A stretch of DNA of 64,000 nucleotides from DAOUAT01 sp964551735 (GTDB lineage Bacteria; Chloroflexota; Anaerolineae; CG2-30-64-16): the NCBI GenBank assembly GCA_964551735.1, contig CAZKEF010000020.1, forward strand, positions 1 through 64,000. The letters are read 5' to 3'. The notes beneath the pieces are model-generated. The model did not search any database and had not been told where the DNA came from. It was given only the letters and a program-made list of their open reading frames with translations. This document shows, piece by piece, positions 33,102 to 40,653 of the stretch; position 1 is the first letter of the stretch, and every line of letters begins with the position of its first letter. The translations under genes and the position numbers were made by a program.

Positions 33102-33887
33102 ATGTCCGAGTACACCAACGTCAAAATCACCCTGGAAGACCGCGTGGCGGTGCTGACCATTGATCACCCGCCGGCCAACGCGTTCAACCATGCGACACTG
33201 TCTGACCTGGACGCCGCGATGGATGAGCTGATCGCCAACGACCAGGTCAAGGTCATCATCATCACCGGCGCGGGACAGTTCGCGTTTGTTGCAGGCGCGG
33301 ACATCAACGAGATCGGCGCGGTCAAGACCGGCCAGGAGGCCAAGGAGTTCATCCTCAAGGGCCAGGCGGTGTTCAGCAAGATCGAGGCTTGCCCCAAGCC
33401 CGTCATCGCTGCCATCAACGCGGTGGCGCTGGGCGGCGGCCTGGAACTGGCCATGGCATGCCACATCCGCATCATGAGCGACCGCGCCCGCATCGGCCAA
33501 CCCGAAAGCAACCTGGGCATCATCCCTGGCTGGGGCGGCACGCAGCGCCTGCCCCGCCTGGTAGGCGCGGCCAAGGCCATCGAGATGATCCTGACCGGCG
33601 ACATGATGAACGCACAGGAGGCGTTCCGTCTGGGCCTGGCCAACAAGGTCGTGCCCGCCGGCCAGGTGCTGTTCGAGGCGATGGGCCTGGCCAAAAAGCT
33701 GGCTGCCAAGAGCAAGCTGACCAATGAGGCCACACTACGCGCGGTCTACGGCGGCCTGAAGACCACCCTGGCCGAGGGCCTGTTGATCGAGGCGGACCAG
33801 TTCTCGGCGCTGATCGGCAGCCACGACACCACCGAAGGGGTCTCCGCCTTTCTGCAGAAGCGGCAGGCGAAGTTTGCGGATAGTTGA
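33102..33887 (+). CDS. Enoyl-CoA hydratase/crotonase
   Basis: A 261-residue crotonase-fold enzyme hydrating trans-2-enoyl-CoA. Seen: IDHPPANAFNHATLSDL, oxyanion-hole AFVAGADINEIG, first catalytic Glu in LGGGLELAMACHIRI, second in GQPESNLGIIPGWGGTQRLPRL, and a C-terminal LTNEATLRAV helix. Both Glu are present, so hydratase activity is expected. Start ATG 33102 is chosen because AGAAAGGAG lies upstream; the extension in this frame to 33048 is repeat sequence (IRNPKSQIRNPE). Confidence 0.94.
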   Translation: MSEYTNVKITLEDRVAVLTIDHPPANAFNHATLSDLDAAMDELIANDQVKVIIITGAGQFAFVAGADINEIGAVKTGQEAKEFILKGQAVFSKIEACPKPVIAAINAVALGGGLELAMACHIRIMSDRARIGQPESNLGIIPGWGGTQRLPRLVGAAKAIEMILTGDMMNAQEAFRLGLANKVVPAGQVLFEAMGLAKKLAAKSKLTNEATLRAVYGGLKTTLAEGLLIEADQFSALIGSHDTTEGVSAFLQKRQAKFADS

Positions 33888-33888
33888 G

Positions 33889-33977
33889 ACGCGGGGACGC
33901 GGGGACAAGGAGACGGGGAGATAGGGAGACAAGGAGAGACGCTCACTTTCTCCCCGTCACCCCCTCTCCCCTTCCCA
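33889..33977. repeat. Short-word hairpin (GACGGGGA / TCTCCCCGTC) in acyl-CoA operon
   Basis: GACGCGGGGACGCGGGGACA and GGAGACGGGGAGATAGGG words face CTTTCTCCCCGTCACCCCC in the gap between hydratase and the first acyl-CoA dehydrogenase. Confidence 0.8.
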
Positions 33978-33990
33978 GAAGGGAGTACTT

Positions 33991-35157
33991 ATGGACTTCT
34001 TGCTGTCCGACGAACAACTGATGTTCCAAAAGCTATTCCGTGACTTTGCAGCCAAAGAGGTCGCCAAGGTCGCGGACCAGACAGACAAGAAAGAGGAACT
34101 GCCGGGCAAGCTGCTGAAACGCGCGGCGGCGCAGGGCTTCCTGGGCGCGCTGGCCCCTGAAGAACCCTACGGCGGCGCCGGCCTCGACCTCCTGACTTAT
34201 ACCCTGCTGATCGAAGCGTTGGCGGCCGAGTGCGCCAGCACGGCGCTGGTGGTGCATGTCCACAACGCGCTGGCGCTGCGCGCGCTGCTGGCCCACGGCG
34301 GCGATGCGGCCAGAGCGTCGTTCCTGCCGGAGATGGCGGCCGGCGAGCGCATCGGCGCGTTCGCGCTGACCGAGGCCGGCGCAGGGAGTGACCCGACCGC
34401 GCTGCGCACCACCGCGCGGCGAGACGGCGAAAGTTATGTCCTGAACGGCGCCAAGACATGGGTGAGCAACGGCGGGATCGCCGGCCTCTTCGTCGTGTTT
34501 GCGGCCACCGACCCGGCGGCCGGCGCCAGGGGCCTGAGCGCGTTCGCCGTGCCGGCTGAAATGCAGGGCGTGACCGTCGGCGGCCGCGAAAAGACCCTGG
34601 GGCTGCGCGGCGCAACCATCAACCGGCTCTACCTGAAAGATGTTCACGTGCCGGCAGATCACCTGCTCGGCGAAGAAGGGGCCGGCTACAAGATCGCCCT
34701 GGGCGCCTTAGACTACGGTCGCGTCGGCATCTCGGCCGCGGCGTTGGGCACGGCGCGCAAGTCGCTGGAACTGGGGATCAAGTACGCCAGCGAACGCTCC
34801 CAGTTCGGCAAGCGGATCGGCGAAAAGCAGGCGATCCAGGCCTACCTGGCCGACTCGGCCACGCAAGTCGCCGCGGCCGAGTGGTTGGTGCGCCATGCCG
34901 CCTGGCTGGCCGACCAGGGCAAGCCATTCACCCAGGAGGCCGCCTACGCCAAGCTGTTTGCCAGCCGCATGGCCGCCGACGTCACCAACAAGATGGTGCA
35001 GGTGCACGGCGGCGCCGGGTTCGTGGTGGACTATCCCATCGAGCGCTACTATCGCGACGCCCGCGCGATGGAGCTCGTGGAGGGCACCAGCCAGATCCAA
35101 CAGATCGTCATCGCCGGCGGCCTGTTGGCGAGTGTCGGCATCAAGGTGAAGCCGTAG
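33991..35157 (+). CDS. Acyl-CoA dehydrogenase 1
   Basis: A 388-residue FAD enzyme that makes the 2-enoyl-CoA and passes electrons to ETF. Seen: FALTEAGAGSDPTALRTTA and KTWVSNGGIAGLFVVFA flavin-binding strands, LGLRGATINRLYL, the RSQFGKRIGEKQAIQ helix, and QVHGGAGFVVDYPIERYYRDARAM. The catalytic base is E364 in ELVEGTSQIQQ, the usual short/medium-chain position. AGAAGGGAG precedes the ATG. It is the first of two tandem acyl-CoA dehydrogenases of equal length, suggesting different chain-length preference. Confidence 0.93.
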   Translation: MDFLLSDEQLMFQKLFRDFAAKEVAKVADQTDKKEELPGKLLKRAAAQGFLGALAPEEPYGGAGLDLLTYTLLIEALAAECASTALVVHVHNALALRALLAHGGDAARASFLPEMAAGERIGAFALTEAGAGSDPTALRTTARRDGESYVLNGAKTWVSNGGIAGLFVVFAATDPAAGARGLSAFAVPAEMQGVTVGGREKTLGLRGATINRLYLKDVHVPADHLLGEEGAGYKIALGALDYGRVGISAAALGTARKSLELGIKYASERSQFGKRIGEKQAIQAYLADSATQVAAAEWLVRHAAWLADQGKPFTQEAAYAKLFASRMAADVTNKMVQVHGGAGFVVDYPIERYYRDARAMELVEGTSQIQQIVIAGGLLASVGIKVKP

Positions 35158-35221
35158 CTGGATGCTGGATACTGGATATCGGATACTGGATATCCAGCTT
35201 CTAGCGTCCACCTTCCAGCCG
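35155..35221. repeat. Short-word hairpin (ACTGGAT / ATATCCAG) in acyl-CoA operon
   Basis: CTGGATGCTGGATACTGGAT words then ATATCCAGCTTCTAG words fill the 76-base gap between the two acyl-CoA dehydrogenase genes. AAGGAGGT follows for the next start. Confidence 0.85.
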
Positions 35222-35233
35222 CAAGGAGGTCAC

Positions 35234-36400
35234 ATGGACTTTACACTACCCAAGAACGTTCAACTCTTCCGCCGGATGGTGCAGGCGTTTGCCGAGCAGG
35301 AAGTGCGGCCGGTGGCGAAACAGGTGGACGTACAGGGCTGGCCCGACATGGACGTGGTGCGCAAGCTGGGCGAGAACGGGCTGCTGGGCGTGCCGTTCCC
35401 CCAAAAATACGGCGGCGCGGGCCTGGGCGAGGTCGGCTACTGCTCACTGATGGAGATCATGGGCGGCGTCTGCACCAGCACGGCCACCACCATCGGCGCC
35501 CACATCGGCATCGGCGTCATGTCCCTCTACCTGGGCGGCAACGAGTATCAAAAGCAGCGCTGGCTGCCCGACCTGGCGGCCGGCAAAAAGATCGCGGCGT
35601 TCTGCCTCACCGAGTCCAACGCCGGCTCGGACGCGGCCGCCATCAAGACGCGCGCGATCCGCGATGGCGACCGGTGGATCATCACCGGCTCCAAGATCTA
35701 CATCACTAACGGCCCCATCGCCGACGTCTTCACCGTGCTGGCCCTCACCGATCCCAACCTGGGTGCGCGCGGCGGCGTGACCGCGTTCGTGGTGGAAAAG
35801 GGCACGCCGGGTCTGTCGGTGGGCACCATCGAGCACAAGATGGGCATCCACGGCAGCGCCACCTCCGAGATCATCTTCGACGAGGTCGAGGTGCCCTCGG
35901 CGCACGTGCTGGGCCAGGTGGGCGCCGGGTTCATCACCTTCATGGCCACCCTGGACACCGGCCGCCTGGGACTGGGTGCGGCCTGCCTGGGCGGGGCGCA
36001 GGCGGCGCTGGATGCCATGTGCCGGTACGCCGCGGGCCGCAGCCAGTTCGGCAAACCGATCGGCGAAAAGCAGAGCATCCAATGGCTGATCGCCAACACC
36101 GCCACCGAAGTCGAGGCGCTGCGCTCGCTGGTGTACCGCACAGCCTGGATGGTGGACACCCACCAGCCCTACACCAAAGAAGCCGGCATGTGCAAGCTGT
36201 ACGGCTCGGAGGTGGCATCGCGCGCCGTTGACCGCGCGCTCCAGGTGCACGGCGCGCTAGGCTACGATCGCGACTTCCCGCTGGAACGCAACTGGCGCGA
36301 CGCGCGCATCGCCGAGATCTTCGAAGGCACCAACGAGATCCAGCGCATCGTCATCGCCGGCCAGGTGCTGCGGCCCTACGGCGTGCGGGTCGCGCCGTAA
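35234..36400 (+). CDS. Acyl-CoA dehydrogenase 2
   Basis: A 388-residue paralogue of the preceding gene. Start ATG 35234 (MDFTLPKNVQLFRR) follows AAGGAGGTCAC; the extension to 35162 is repeat sequence. Seen: FCLTESNAGSDAAAIKTRA, KIYITNGPIADVFTVLA, MGIHGSATSEIIFDEVEVP, RSQFGKPIGEKQSIQWL, and catalytic E364 in EIFEGTNEIQR. ALQVHGALGYDRDFPLERNWRD is typical of butyryl/short-chain types. It is likely to use the EtfBA pair encoded next as electron acceptor. Confidence 0.94.
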   Translation: MDFTLPKNVQLFRRMVQAFAEQEVRPVAKQVDVQGWPDMDVVRKLGENGLLGVPFPQKYGGAGLGEVGYCSLMEIMGGVCTSTATTIGAHIGIGVMSLYLGGNEYQKQRWLPDLAAGKKIAAFCLTESNAGSDAAAIKTRAIRDGDRWIITGSKIYITNGPIADVFTVLALTDPNLGARGGVTAFVVEKGTPGLSVGTIEHKMGIHGSATSEIIFDEVEVPSAHVLGQVGAGFITFMATLDTGRLGLGAACLGGAQAALDAMCRYAAGRSQFGKPIGEKQSIQWLIANTATEVEALRSLVYRTAWMVDTHQPYTKEAGMCKLYGSEVASRAVDRALQVHGALGYDRDFPLERNWRDARIAEIFEGTNEIQRIVIAGQVLRPYGVRVAP

Positions 36401-36472
36401 CTGGAAGCTGGAAGCTGGAAACTGGAAGCTTGAAGTGTGCACCTGGCTGCCAGAAACCGGCTTCTGGTCTCA
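36400..36472. repeat. Short-word repeat (CTGGAAG) in acyl-CoA operon
   Basis: CTGGAAGCTGGAAGCTGGAA words directly after the stop of acyl-CoA dehydrogenase 2, with a partial inverse CCGGCTTCTGG near the end. Same vocabulary as 20903-20940. Confidence 0.8.
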
Positions 36473-36486
36473 GGAAGGAGTCGGAT

Positions 36487-37257
36487 ATGCACATTGTCGT
36501 CTGTGTCAAGCAAGTCTATGACCCAAAATCCGTCAAGATCTCACGAAGCCGCGAAGAACTGGACCTGCGTGAGGCACAACACATCTTCAACCCGGCCGAC
36601 AAATACGCGCTGGAGGCAGCACTGCGGATCCGTGAGCACCTGGGCGGCCAGGTGGTGGCGCTGACCGTGGGCGGGGCCGATGCCGATGACGTGGCCCGCG
36701 AGGCGGTCGCCCTTGGCGCTGACCAGGCCATCCTGGTGACGACCGACGGCGCGCCCTCCGGACGCGCTGTGACTGCGCTGATCGCGGCCGCGCTGGGCCG
36801 GCTGGGGGACGTTGACCTGGTGTTGACGGGCATCGCCGGCGCCACCGACGGCGCGGGCAGCCTGGCGCCCCGCCTGGCGGCCGCGCTGGGCTGGCCGGCC
36901 CTGTTGGACGCGGTGCAGCTCAACGCGGACGCCGCCGGCCTCAGCGCAGTGATCGCGCAGGGCGATACAGCGGTCTTAGCGCCGATCCCCACGCCGGCCA
37001 TCGTGGCCGTGGCGCCCGGCCCGGAGCGACCGCGCTACCCCCACCCCGCGCGCATTGCCAACGCCTGGAACCCCGGCATGGTGGAAACCTGGCCCGCAGC
37101 CGACCTGGGCGTGGACGCCGACGGCCTGGCGGCCGACACGGAGCCCGGCGGCTTGGTCCTCGGACCCGAACGGGTGCGCGGCCAGGTGCTGGGCGGCAAC
37201 CCGGCCGAAGCAGCCGAGAAGCTGGTGGGGATCCTGCGCGGCAAACGGATTCTGTAG
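36487..37257 (+). CDS. etfB: Electron transfer flavoprotein beta subunit (divergent)
   Basis: A 256-residue subunit that with EtfA passes electrons from acyl-CoA dehydrogenases to the quinone pool. Seen: MHIVVCVKQVYDPKSVKIS start, NPADKYALEAALRI, VALTVGGADADDVAREAVALGADQAILV and PRYPHPARIANAW. The AMP-binding segment that normally reads like GKQAIDGDTGQVGP is GIAGATDGAGSLAP here, so the usual Gln and Asp contacts are replaced. The tail LGGNPAEAAEKLVGIL is family-like. Start ATG 36487 follows CAGGAAGGAG. The next gene, etfA, is 17 bases away. Confidence 0.9.
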   Translation: MHIVVCVKQVYDPKSVKISRSREELDLREAQHIFNPADKYALEAALRIREHLGGQVVALTVGGADADDVAREAVALGADQAILVTTDGAPSGRAVTALIAAALGRLGDVDLVLTGIAGATDGAGSLAPRLAAALGWPALLDAVQLNADAAGLSAVIAQGDTAVLAPIPTPAIVAVAPGPERPRYPHPARIANAWNPGMVETWPAADLGVDADGLAADTEPGGLVLGPERVRGQVLGGNPAEAAEKLVGILRGKRIL

Positions 37258-37274
37258 TCACCCGGAGGCAACAC

Positions 37275-38279
37275 ATGGGCATGGATCTTTCCTACCTTGA
37301 AGCATTGATGGGCGGCGCGGCCGACGAAACGGACGGCCAGACCGGCGGCGTGTGGGTCGTCAGCCCTGACGGCGCGTTGGACGACGGCATGCTGCGGCTG
37401 GTGGGCAAAGCGCGCGTGGTGGCCGACGCCCTTGGTGGTTATGTTCACTTTTTGGCCGGTGGCGCACCCCTGGCGGCCGATCCTCTGACCGTGGTGCGAG
37501 CCGGCGCCGACCGGGTGCTGACCGCGACCGGCGTCCCCACGGCCGGCGACCTGGCCGACTTCTTCGGGTCCCGCGCGCCCCAGGCCGTGCTGCTCCCGCG
37601 CACCCCACTGGGTCGGGCCCTGGGTCCGGCCCTGGCGCAGGGGTTGAACGGCGGCCTGTGCGGCCACGCCGCCGACCTGGCCGTGGATCCCATTTACCAG
37701 CGGGTGCTGGCGCACCAGCCGATCCTCGATGACGTGGCCCGGCAGTCCATCGCCATCTTGGCCACGCCCGCGGTAGGCGTGGTGGACACGGGGGCGCTGC
37801 CGGCCGCGTTCAACGAGCCGTGGCGCACCGGCCAGGTGGAGGACACGGGCCTGACCTGGGGCGAGCCGGCCGCCTATCCGCCGGCCGAGCTGCCCAGGGC
37901 GCCGCTGACCCTGCAAAACGCAACGGTGGTCGTCGCGGCCGGGCTGGGCCTGGGGGACGAGGCCGGCTTCGCGCTGGCATGCAAGCTGGCGGAGGCGTTG
38001 GGCGGGGTCGTAGCCGGTGATGTGGCCGCGCTGGACGCGGGCTGGATCACCGACGAACAGTTGGTGGAGTTGACGGGACACAGCGTGGCCCCCAGACTCT
38101 ATCTGGCCCTGGGGATTGACGGCGACACGGGCCAGTTCATGGCCACGGCCGACGCCGGGTGCATCGTTGCGGTGCAGCCCGACCCGGCCGCGCCGTTCGT
38201 GCCGGTCGCCGACTACAACATCATCGCTGACCCGGCCGAATTCGCGCAGGCGCTGCTGGCCGCGCTGGGCCGCAATTGA
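37275..38279 (+). CDS. etfA: Electron transfer flavoprotein alpha subunit (divergent)
   Basis: A 334-residue FAD-binding partner of EtfB. The C-terminal FAD domain is clear: VVVAAGLGLGDEAGFALACKLAEAL, LDAGWITDEQLVELTGHSVAPRLYLALGI, CIVAVQPDPAAPFVPVADYNIIAD. Three residues normally touching FAD are changed: the Arg of GASRAAVDAG is Val (GDVAALDAG), the Gln of GQTGK is Leu (VELTGH), and the His of SGAIQH is not present (DGDTGQF). Either flavin is bound differently or this ETF has a modified redox role. CGGAGG precedes the ATG. Last gene of the operon. Confidence 0.9.
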   Translation: MGMDLSYLEALMGGAADETDGQTGGVWVVSPDGALDDGMLRLVGKARVVADALGGYVHFLAGGAPLAADPLTVVRAGADRVLTATGVPTAGDLADFFGSRAPQAVLLPRTPLGRALGPALAQGLNGGLCGHAADLAVDPIYQRVLAHQPILDDVARQSIAILATPAVGVVDTGALPAAFNEPWRTGQVEDTGLTWGEPAAYPPAELPRAPLTLQNATVVVAAGLGLGDEAGFALACKLAEALGGVVAGDVAALDAGWITDEQLVELTGHSVAPRLYLALGIDGDTGQFMATADAGCIVAVQPDPAAPFVPVADYNIIADPAEFAQALLAALGRN

Positions 38280-38537
38280 CGAGATAGAACGAGCTTGGGA
38301 ATCGAGGCTTTAGCCCAATGTCACTGACTTTTCGCTCGTAAGGGGTCTGTCTCAAAGGGAGGCTGCGCACTGACCCCCGGCTTGGCGTCAGAAGCGGCTC
38401 GAAAGCGCCTGCGACGCCGGTCGCAGGCCGGCTAAGAACAGGCGAAACGCTGGCCGACCTCCAAATCCTAGTGCCATTGGGCTTTAGCCGATCACTTGCT
38501 GCGCTGAAAGCAACCGGCTCAAGCCTCGACTCCAGAA
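38280..38537. repeat. Non-coding gap with nested dispersed repeats
   Basis: No gene is evident in this roughly 270-base gap (to the ATG at 38553). The outer arms GGAATCGAGGCTTTAGCC (38298-38315) and GGCTCAAGCCTCGACTCC (38516-38533) are a further copy of the 1358 family. Inside is TCTGTCTCAAAGGGAGGC...CACTGACC (38346-38375), shared with 13208-13237, and a GGCTTTAGCC core near 38480. Confidence 0.65.
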
Positions 38538-38552
38538 ATGAACTGTGCGCCA

Positions 38553-39068
38553 ATGAACTTCACCATCCGCCCACTCACCGAGGCCGACCGCGCGTGGGCG
38601 CGTACGTTCACGATCGAACACTGGGGAGATGAGTTCGTGGCCGCGCACGGTGTCATCTACCGGCCGGCCGGGCTGCCGGGCTTCGGGGCCTGGGAGAACG
38701 GGGAGGCCGCCGGGCTGATCACCTATCATCTCGAGGGCGAAAGCTGCGAGATCGTCACCCTGAACAGCTTGCAAGAGGGGGTGGGGATCGGCACGGCACT
38801 GATCGAGGCGGTGCGGGAAGTTGCACGCTGCGCCAGATGCCGACGGCTGTGGCTGGTGACCACCAACGACAACTTACACGCCCTGGGCTTTTACCAGAAG
38901 CGCGGTTTCCGGATCACCGCCTTGCGGCCCGGCGCGGTAGCCGAGGCGCGCAAACTCAAGCCGACCATCCCGCTGATCAGCAGCAACGGCATCCCGATCC
39001 GCGATGAGCTGGAACTGGCGCTCTCACCACTGGAAGCCGCCGCGGAAGGGGACCAGGCGGCGCGTTAG
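38553..39068 (+). CDS. GNAT-family N-acetyltransferase
   Basis: A 171-residue acetyl-CoA-dependent acetyltransferase. Seen: MNFTIRPLTEADRAWAR start, GLITYHLEGESCEIVTLNSLQ (motif D/A strands), the CoA-binding motif EGVGIGTALIEAVREVA, and LHALGFYQKRGFRI (motif B). Substrate unknown. The ATG at 38553 is preferred because it matches the family start; a second ATG at 38538 is possible and neither has a clear ribosome site. Its last 45 bases overlap the end of a convergent minus-strand gene. Confidence 0.85.
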   Translation: MNFTIRPLTEADRAWARTFTIEHWGDEFVAAHGVIYRPAGLPGFGAWENGEAAGLITYHLEGESCEIVTLNSLQEGVGIGTALIEAVREVARCARCRRLWLVTTNDNLHALGFYQKRGFRITALRPGAVAEARKLKPTIPLISSNGIPIRDELELALSPLEAAAEGDQAAR

Positions 39069-39332
39069 CTTAACGGTGTACCCATCCAGGCGGCGCATGA
39101 GGGCCTGCCAGGCATCGCTGGCCATGGCTGTATGCGCAGTTGCCAAGTCATCCGCCACAAACCCGATCAGCCGGTGAGGGTAGTTGCCGTAGGCCGTGTG
39201 CCAGGCGTCGGTGGGCATCAGGCCGATCTCCTGCGCCTTGGGCAGGAATTCCTCGACCACAAAGCGCCGGTAGGCATTCTCATGCCCCGGCCGGATGTCG
39301 TAAGACAGCAGAAGTTTGACTTGGTCACTCAT
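39024..39332 (-). CDS. Small dimeric alpha/beta-barrel-like protein
   Basis: A 102-residue protein that looks like a ferredoxin-fold, NIPSNAP/ABM-type alpha-beta barrel: LLLSYDIRPGHENAYRRFVVEEFLP, then a WHTAYGNYPHRLIGFVADD strand pair and MASDAWQALMRRLDGYTVKLTRRLV. No catalytic residues can be named. It starts one base after the stop of the small upstream gene (TGA-G-ATG), so the two are co-translated. Its 3' end overlaps the convergent GNAT gene by 45 bases. Confidence 0.7.
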   Translation of the reverse strand: MSDQVKLLLSYDIRPGHENAYRRFVVEEFLPKAQEIGLMPTDAWHTAYGNYPHRLIGFVADDLATAHTAMASDAWQALMRRLDGYTVKLTRRLVPFRGGFQW

Positions 39333-39333
39333 C

Positions 39334-39558
39334 TCAGATCAACGTCTTCATGGTCAACATGCGGTCGATCAGGCTGCGCAACGCAGTCGCCGCGCCAGTT
39401 TTGCCGTCTCGCTCCAGTTGGCGGACCGCCGATTCGGCTGTGCTAAAGAAGGTGCCATCCAGCGTGGGTAGGTGCAGGCTCACCAGTTGCATCACTTCGT
39501 GCTCATCCCGCGCTTTCAGCAAGTTGCGGATCAGTTCCAGGGCCTCTTGTTGTGTCAT
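39334..39558 (-). CDS. Small helical hypothetical protein
   Basis: A 74-residue helical protein, not recognised. Seen: MTQQEALELIRNLLKARDEHEVMQLVSL then FFSTAESAVRQLERDGKTGAATALRSLIDRML. ATG 39558 has AAAGGTGAGG upstream and is preferred to ATG 39576, which lacks a ribosome site. Coupled to the downstream barrel-like gene. Function unknown; perhaps a partner of that protein. Confidence 0.65.
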   Translation of the reverse strand: MTQQEALELIRNLLKARDEHEVMQLVSLHLPTLDGTFFSTAESAVRQLERDGKTGAATALRSLIDRMLTMKTLI

Positions 39559-39644
39559 TGCAGCCTCACCTTTCATCTAGCCGGATAATAGCTGTGAACC
39601 GATCCGGTGTCAAATGCCGTGGCCGCGCAGCGAAAGCACCCATT

Positions 39645-39673
39645 TTGACATCACGTGCCAGGGCAAGTATAAT
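39645..39673 (+). promoter_or_regulatory. Perfect sigma70 promoter of S1-domain gene
   Basis: TTGACA (39645-39650), 17-bp spacer, TATAAT (39668-39673). Downstream in the leader an ACGGCC-AACA-GGCCGT hairpin lies at 39683-39698, before the ribosome site AAGGAG. Confidence 0.85.
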
Positions 39674-39734
39674 AGTCACTTGACGGCCAACAGGCCGTTT
39701 CCGTCATTATTCACCCTCAAGGAGCAGAGAAGTC

Positions 39735-40514
39735 GTGGGGCAGCAGGAAGCAAGCACTCTGAACATTCCGCCTCGCAAAGTGGTTAAGACCCTTGCGGTG
39801 GGCCAGGAGGCAGAGGGCGTCGTCAAGAGGGTCACCGAATTCGGTGCCTTCATAGATATCGGCGTAGGCCGTGATGGCCTGGTACACGTCTCCGAGATGT
39901 CGCAGACTCGGGTTGCGAAAGCGTCCGATCTGGTCAAGGAAGGCGACAAAGTCAAGGTATGGATCAAGGAGCTGGATCGGGAGAAGAACCGGATCAGCCT
40001 GAGCATGATCATGCCTGGCACCCTGACGATGCGCGATCTGGATGAAGGCATGGTCATCACCGGCCGTGTCACACGCCTGGAGCGCTACGGCGCATTCCTT
40101 GACATCGGCGTGGGCCGCGATGGCATGCTGCACGTCAAGGAGATGGGTCGCGGGTACGTTGAAAAGCCCGAGGATGTCGTCAAGATCGGCGACGAGCTCC
40201 AAGTGCAGATCCTGGGCATTGACCAGCGCCGTGGCCGAGTGGACCTGAGCATTAAAGAGCTCCTGCCGCCCGCGACCGAGGAGGCCGCCCCTGCCGCGCC
40301 GGCAACTGCTGCGCCCCAGGAGCCCACAGGGGAGCCGGTGGAAGAGTTGGTGTTCATGTCCCCCTTCGAGCTGGCTTTTCAACAGGCCAACCAAGACGAC
40401 AATCGCCGCCGCGAACGGCGCAAGAAGACGCGCGTGTGGGAAGTTGAGGAGGAGGAGGAAGAAGACCTCATCCGCCGCACTATCGCCCACCACCGCAAGA
40501 GCAAAGGCCTGTAG
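39735..40514 (+). CDS. Two-S1-domain RNA-binding protein
   Basis: A 259-residue RNA-binding protein with two S1 domains: about 20-92 (VGQEAEGVVKRVTEFGAFIDIG, DGLVHVSEMS, KVKVWIKELDREKNRISLS) and about 103-175 (EGMVITGRVTRLERYGAFLDIG, DGMLHVKEMG, QVQILGIDQRRGRVDLSIKEL). The tail is Pro/Ala, then strongly acidic (EVEEEEEEDL). S1 tandem proteins of this kind bind single-stranded RNA and often act on ribosomes; it is too short to be ribosomal protein S1. GTG 39735 follows AAGGAG. It has its own consensus promoter and a strong terminator, so it is a monocistronic, probably highly expressed gene. Confidence 0.9.
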   Translation: MGQQEASTLNIPPRKVVKTLAVGQEAEGVVKRVTEFGAFIDIGVGRDGLVHVSEMSQTRVAKASDLVKEGDKVKVWIKELDREKNRISLSMIMPGTLTMRDLDEGMVITGRVTRLERYGAFLDIGVGRDGMLHVKEMGRGYVEKPEDVVKIGDELQVQILGIDQRRGRVDLSIKELLPPATEEAAPAAPATAAPQEPTGEPVEELVFMSPFELAFQQANQDDNRRRERRKKTRVWEVEEEEEEDLIRRTIAHHRKSKGL

Positions 40515-40539
40515 TCACAGGTAGATAACAGCCTTACCA

Positions 40540-40573
40540 GACGGTGCGGACGGCTGTGCCCGCACCGTCTTTT
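40540..40573 (+). terminator. Rho-independent terminator of S1-domain gene
   Basis: GACGGTGCGG (40540-40549), 10-base loop, CCGCACCGTC (40560-40569), then TTTT: a 10-bp perfect stem with U tract. Confidence 0.9.
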
Positions 40574-40601
40574 CGCGCCCGCAAACCTCTGTAAAGCAAA
40601 G

Positions 40602-40625
40602 GAGCGATGGGTGTCCCCATCGCTC
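40602..40625 (-). terminator. Hairpin terminator of the 2517-residue gene
   Basis: GAGCGATGGG (40602-40611) and CCCATCGCTC (40616-40625), a perfect 10-bp stem with 4-base loop. On the minus strand it is followed by CTTTGCTTT. It faces the S1 terminator in the convergent gap. Confidence 0.75.
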
Positions 40626-40653
40626 TGCGCGCAAGCTATCTGCTGAACCGTTA

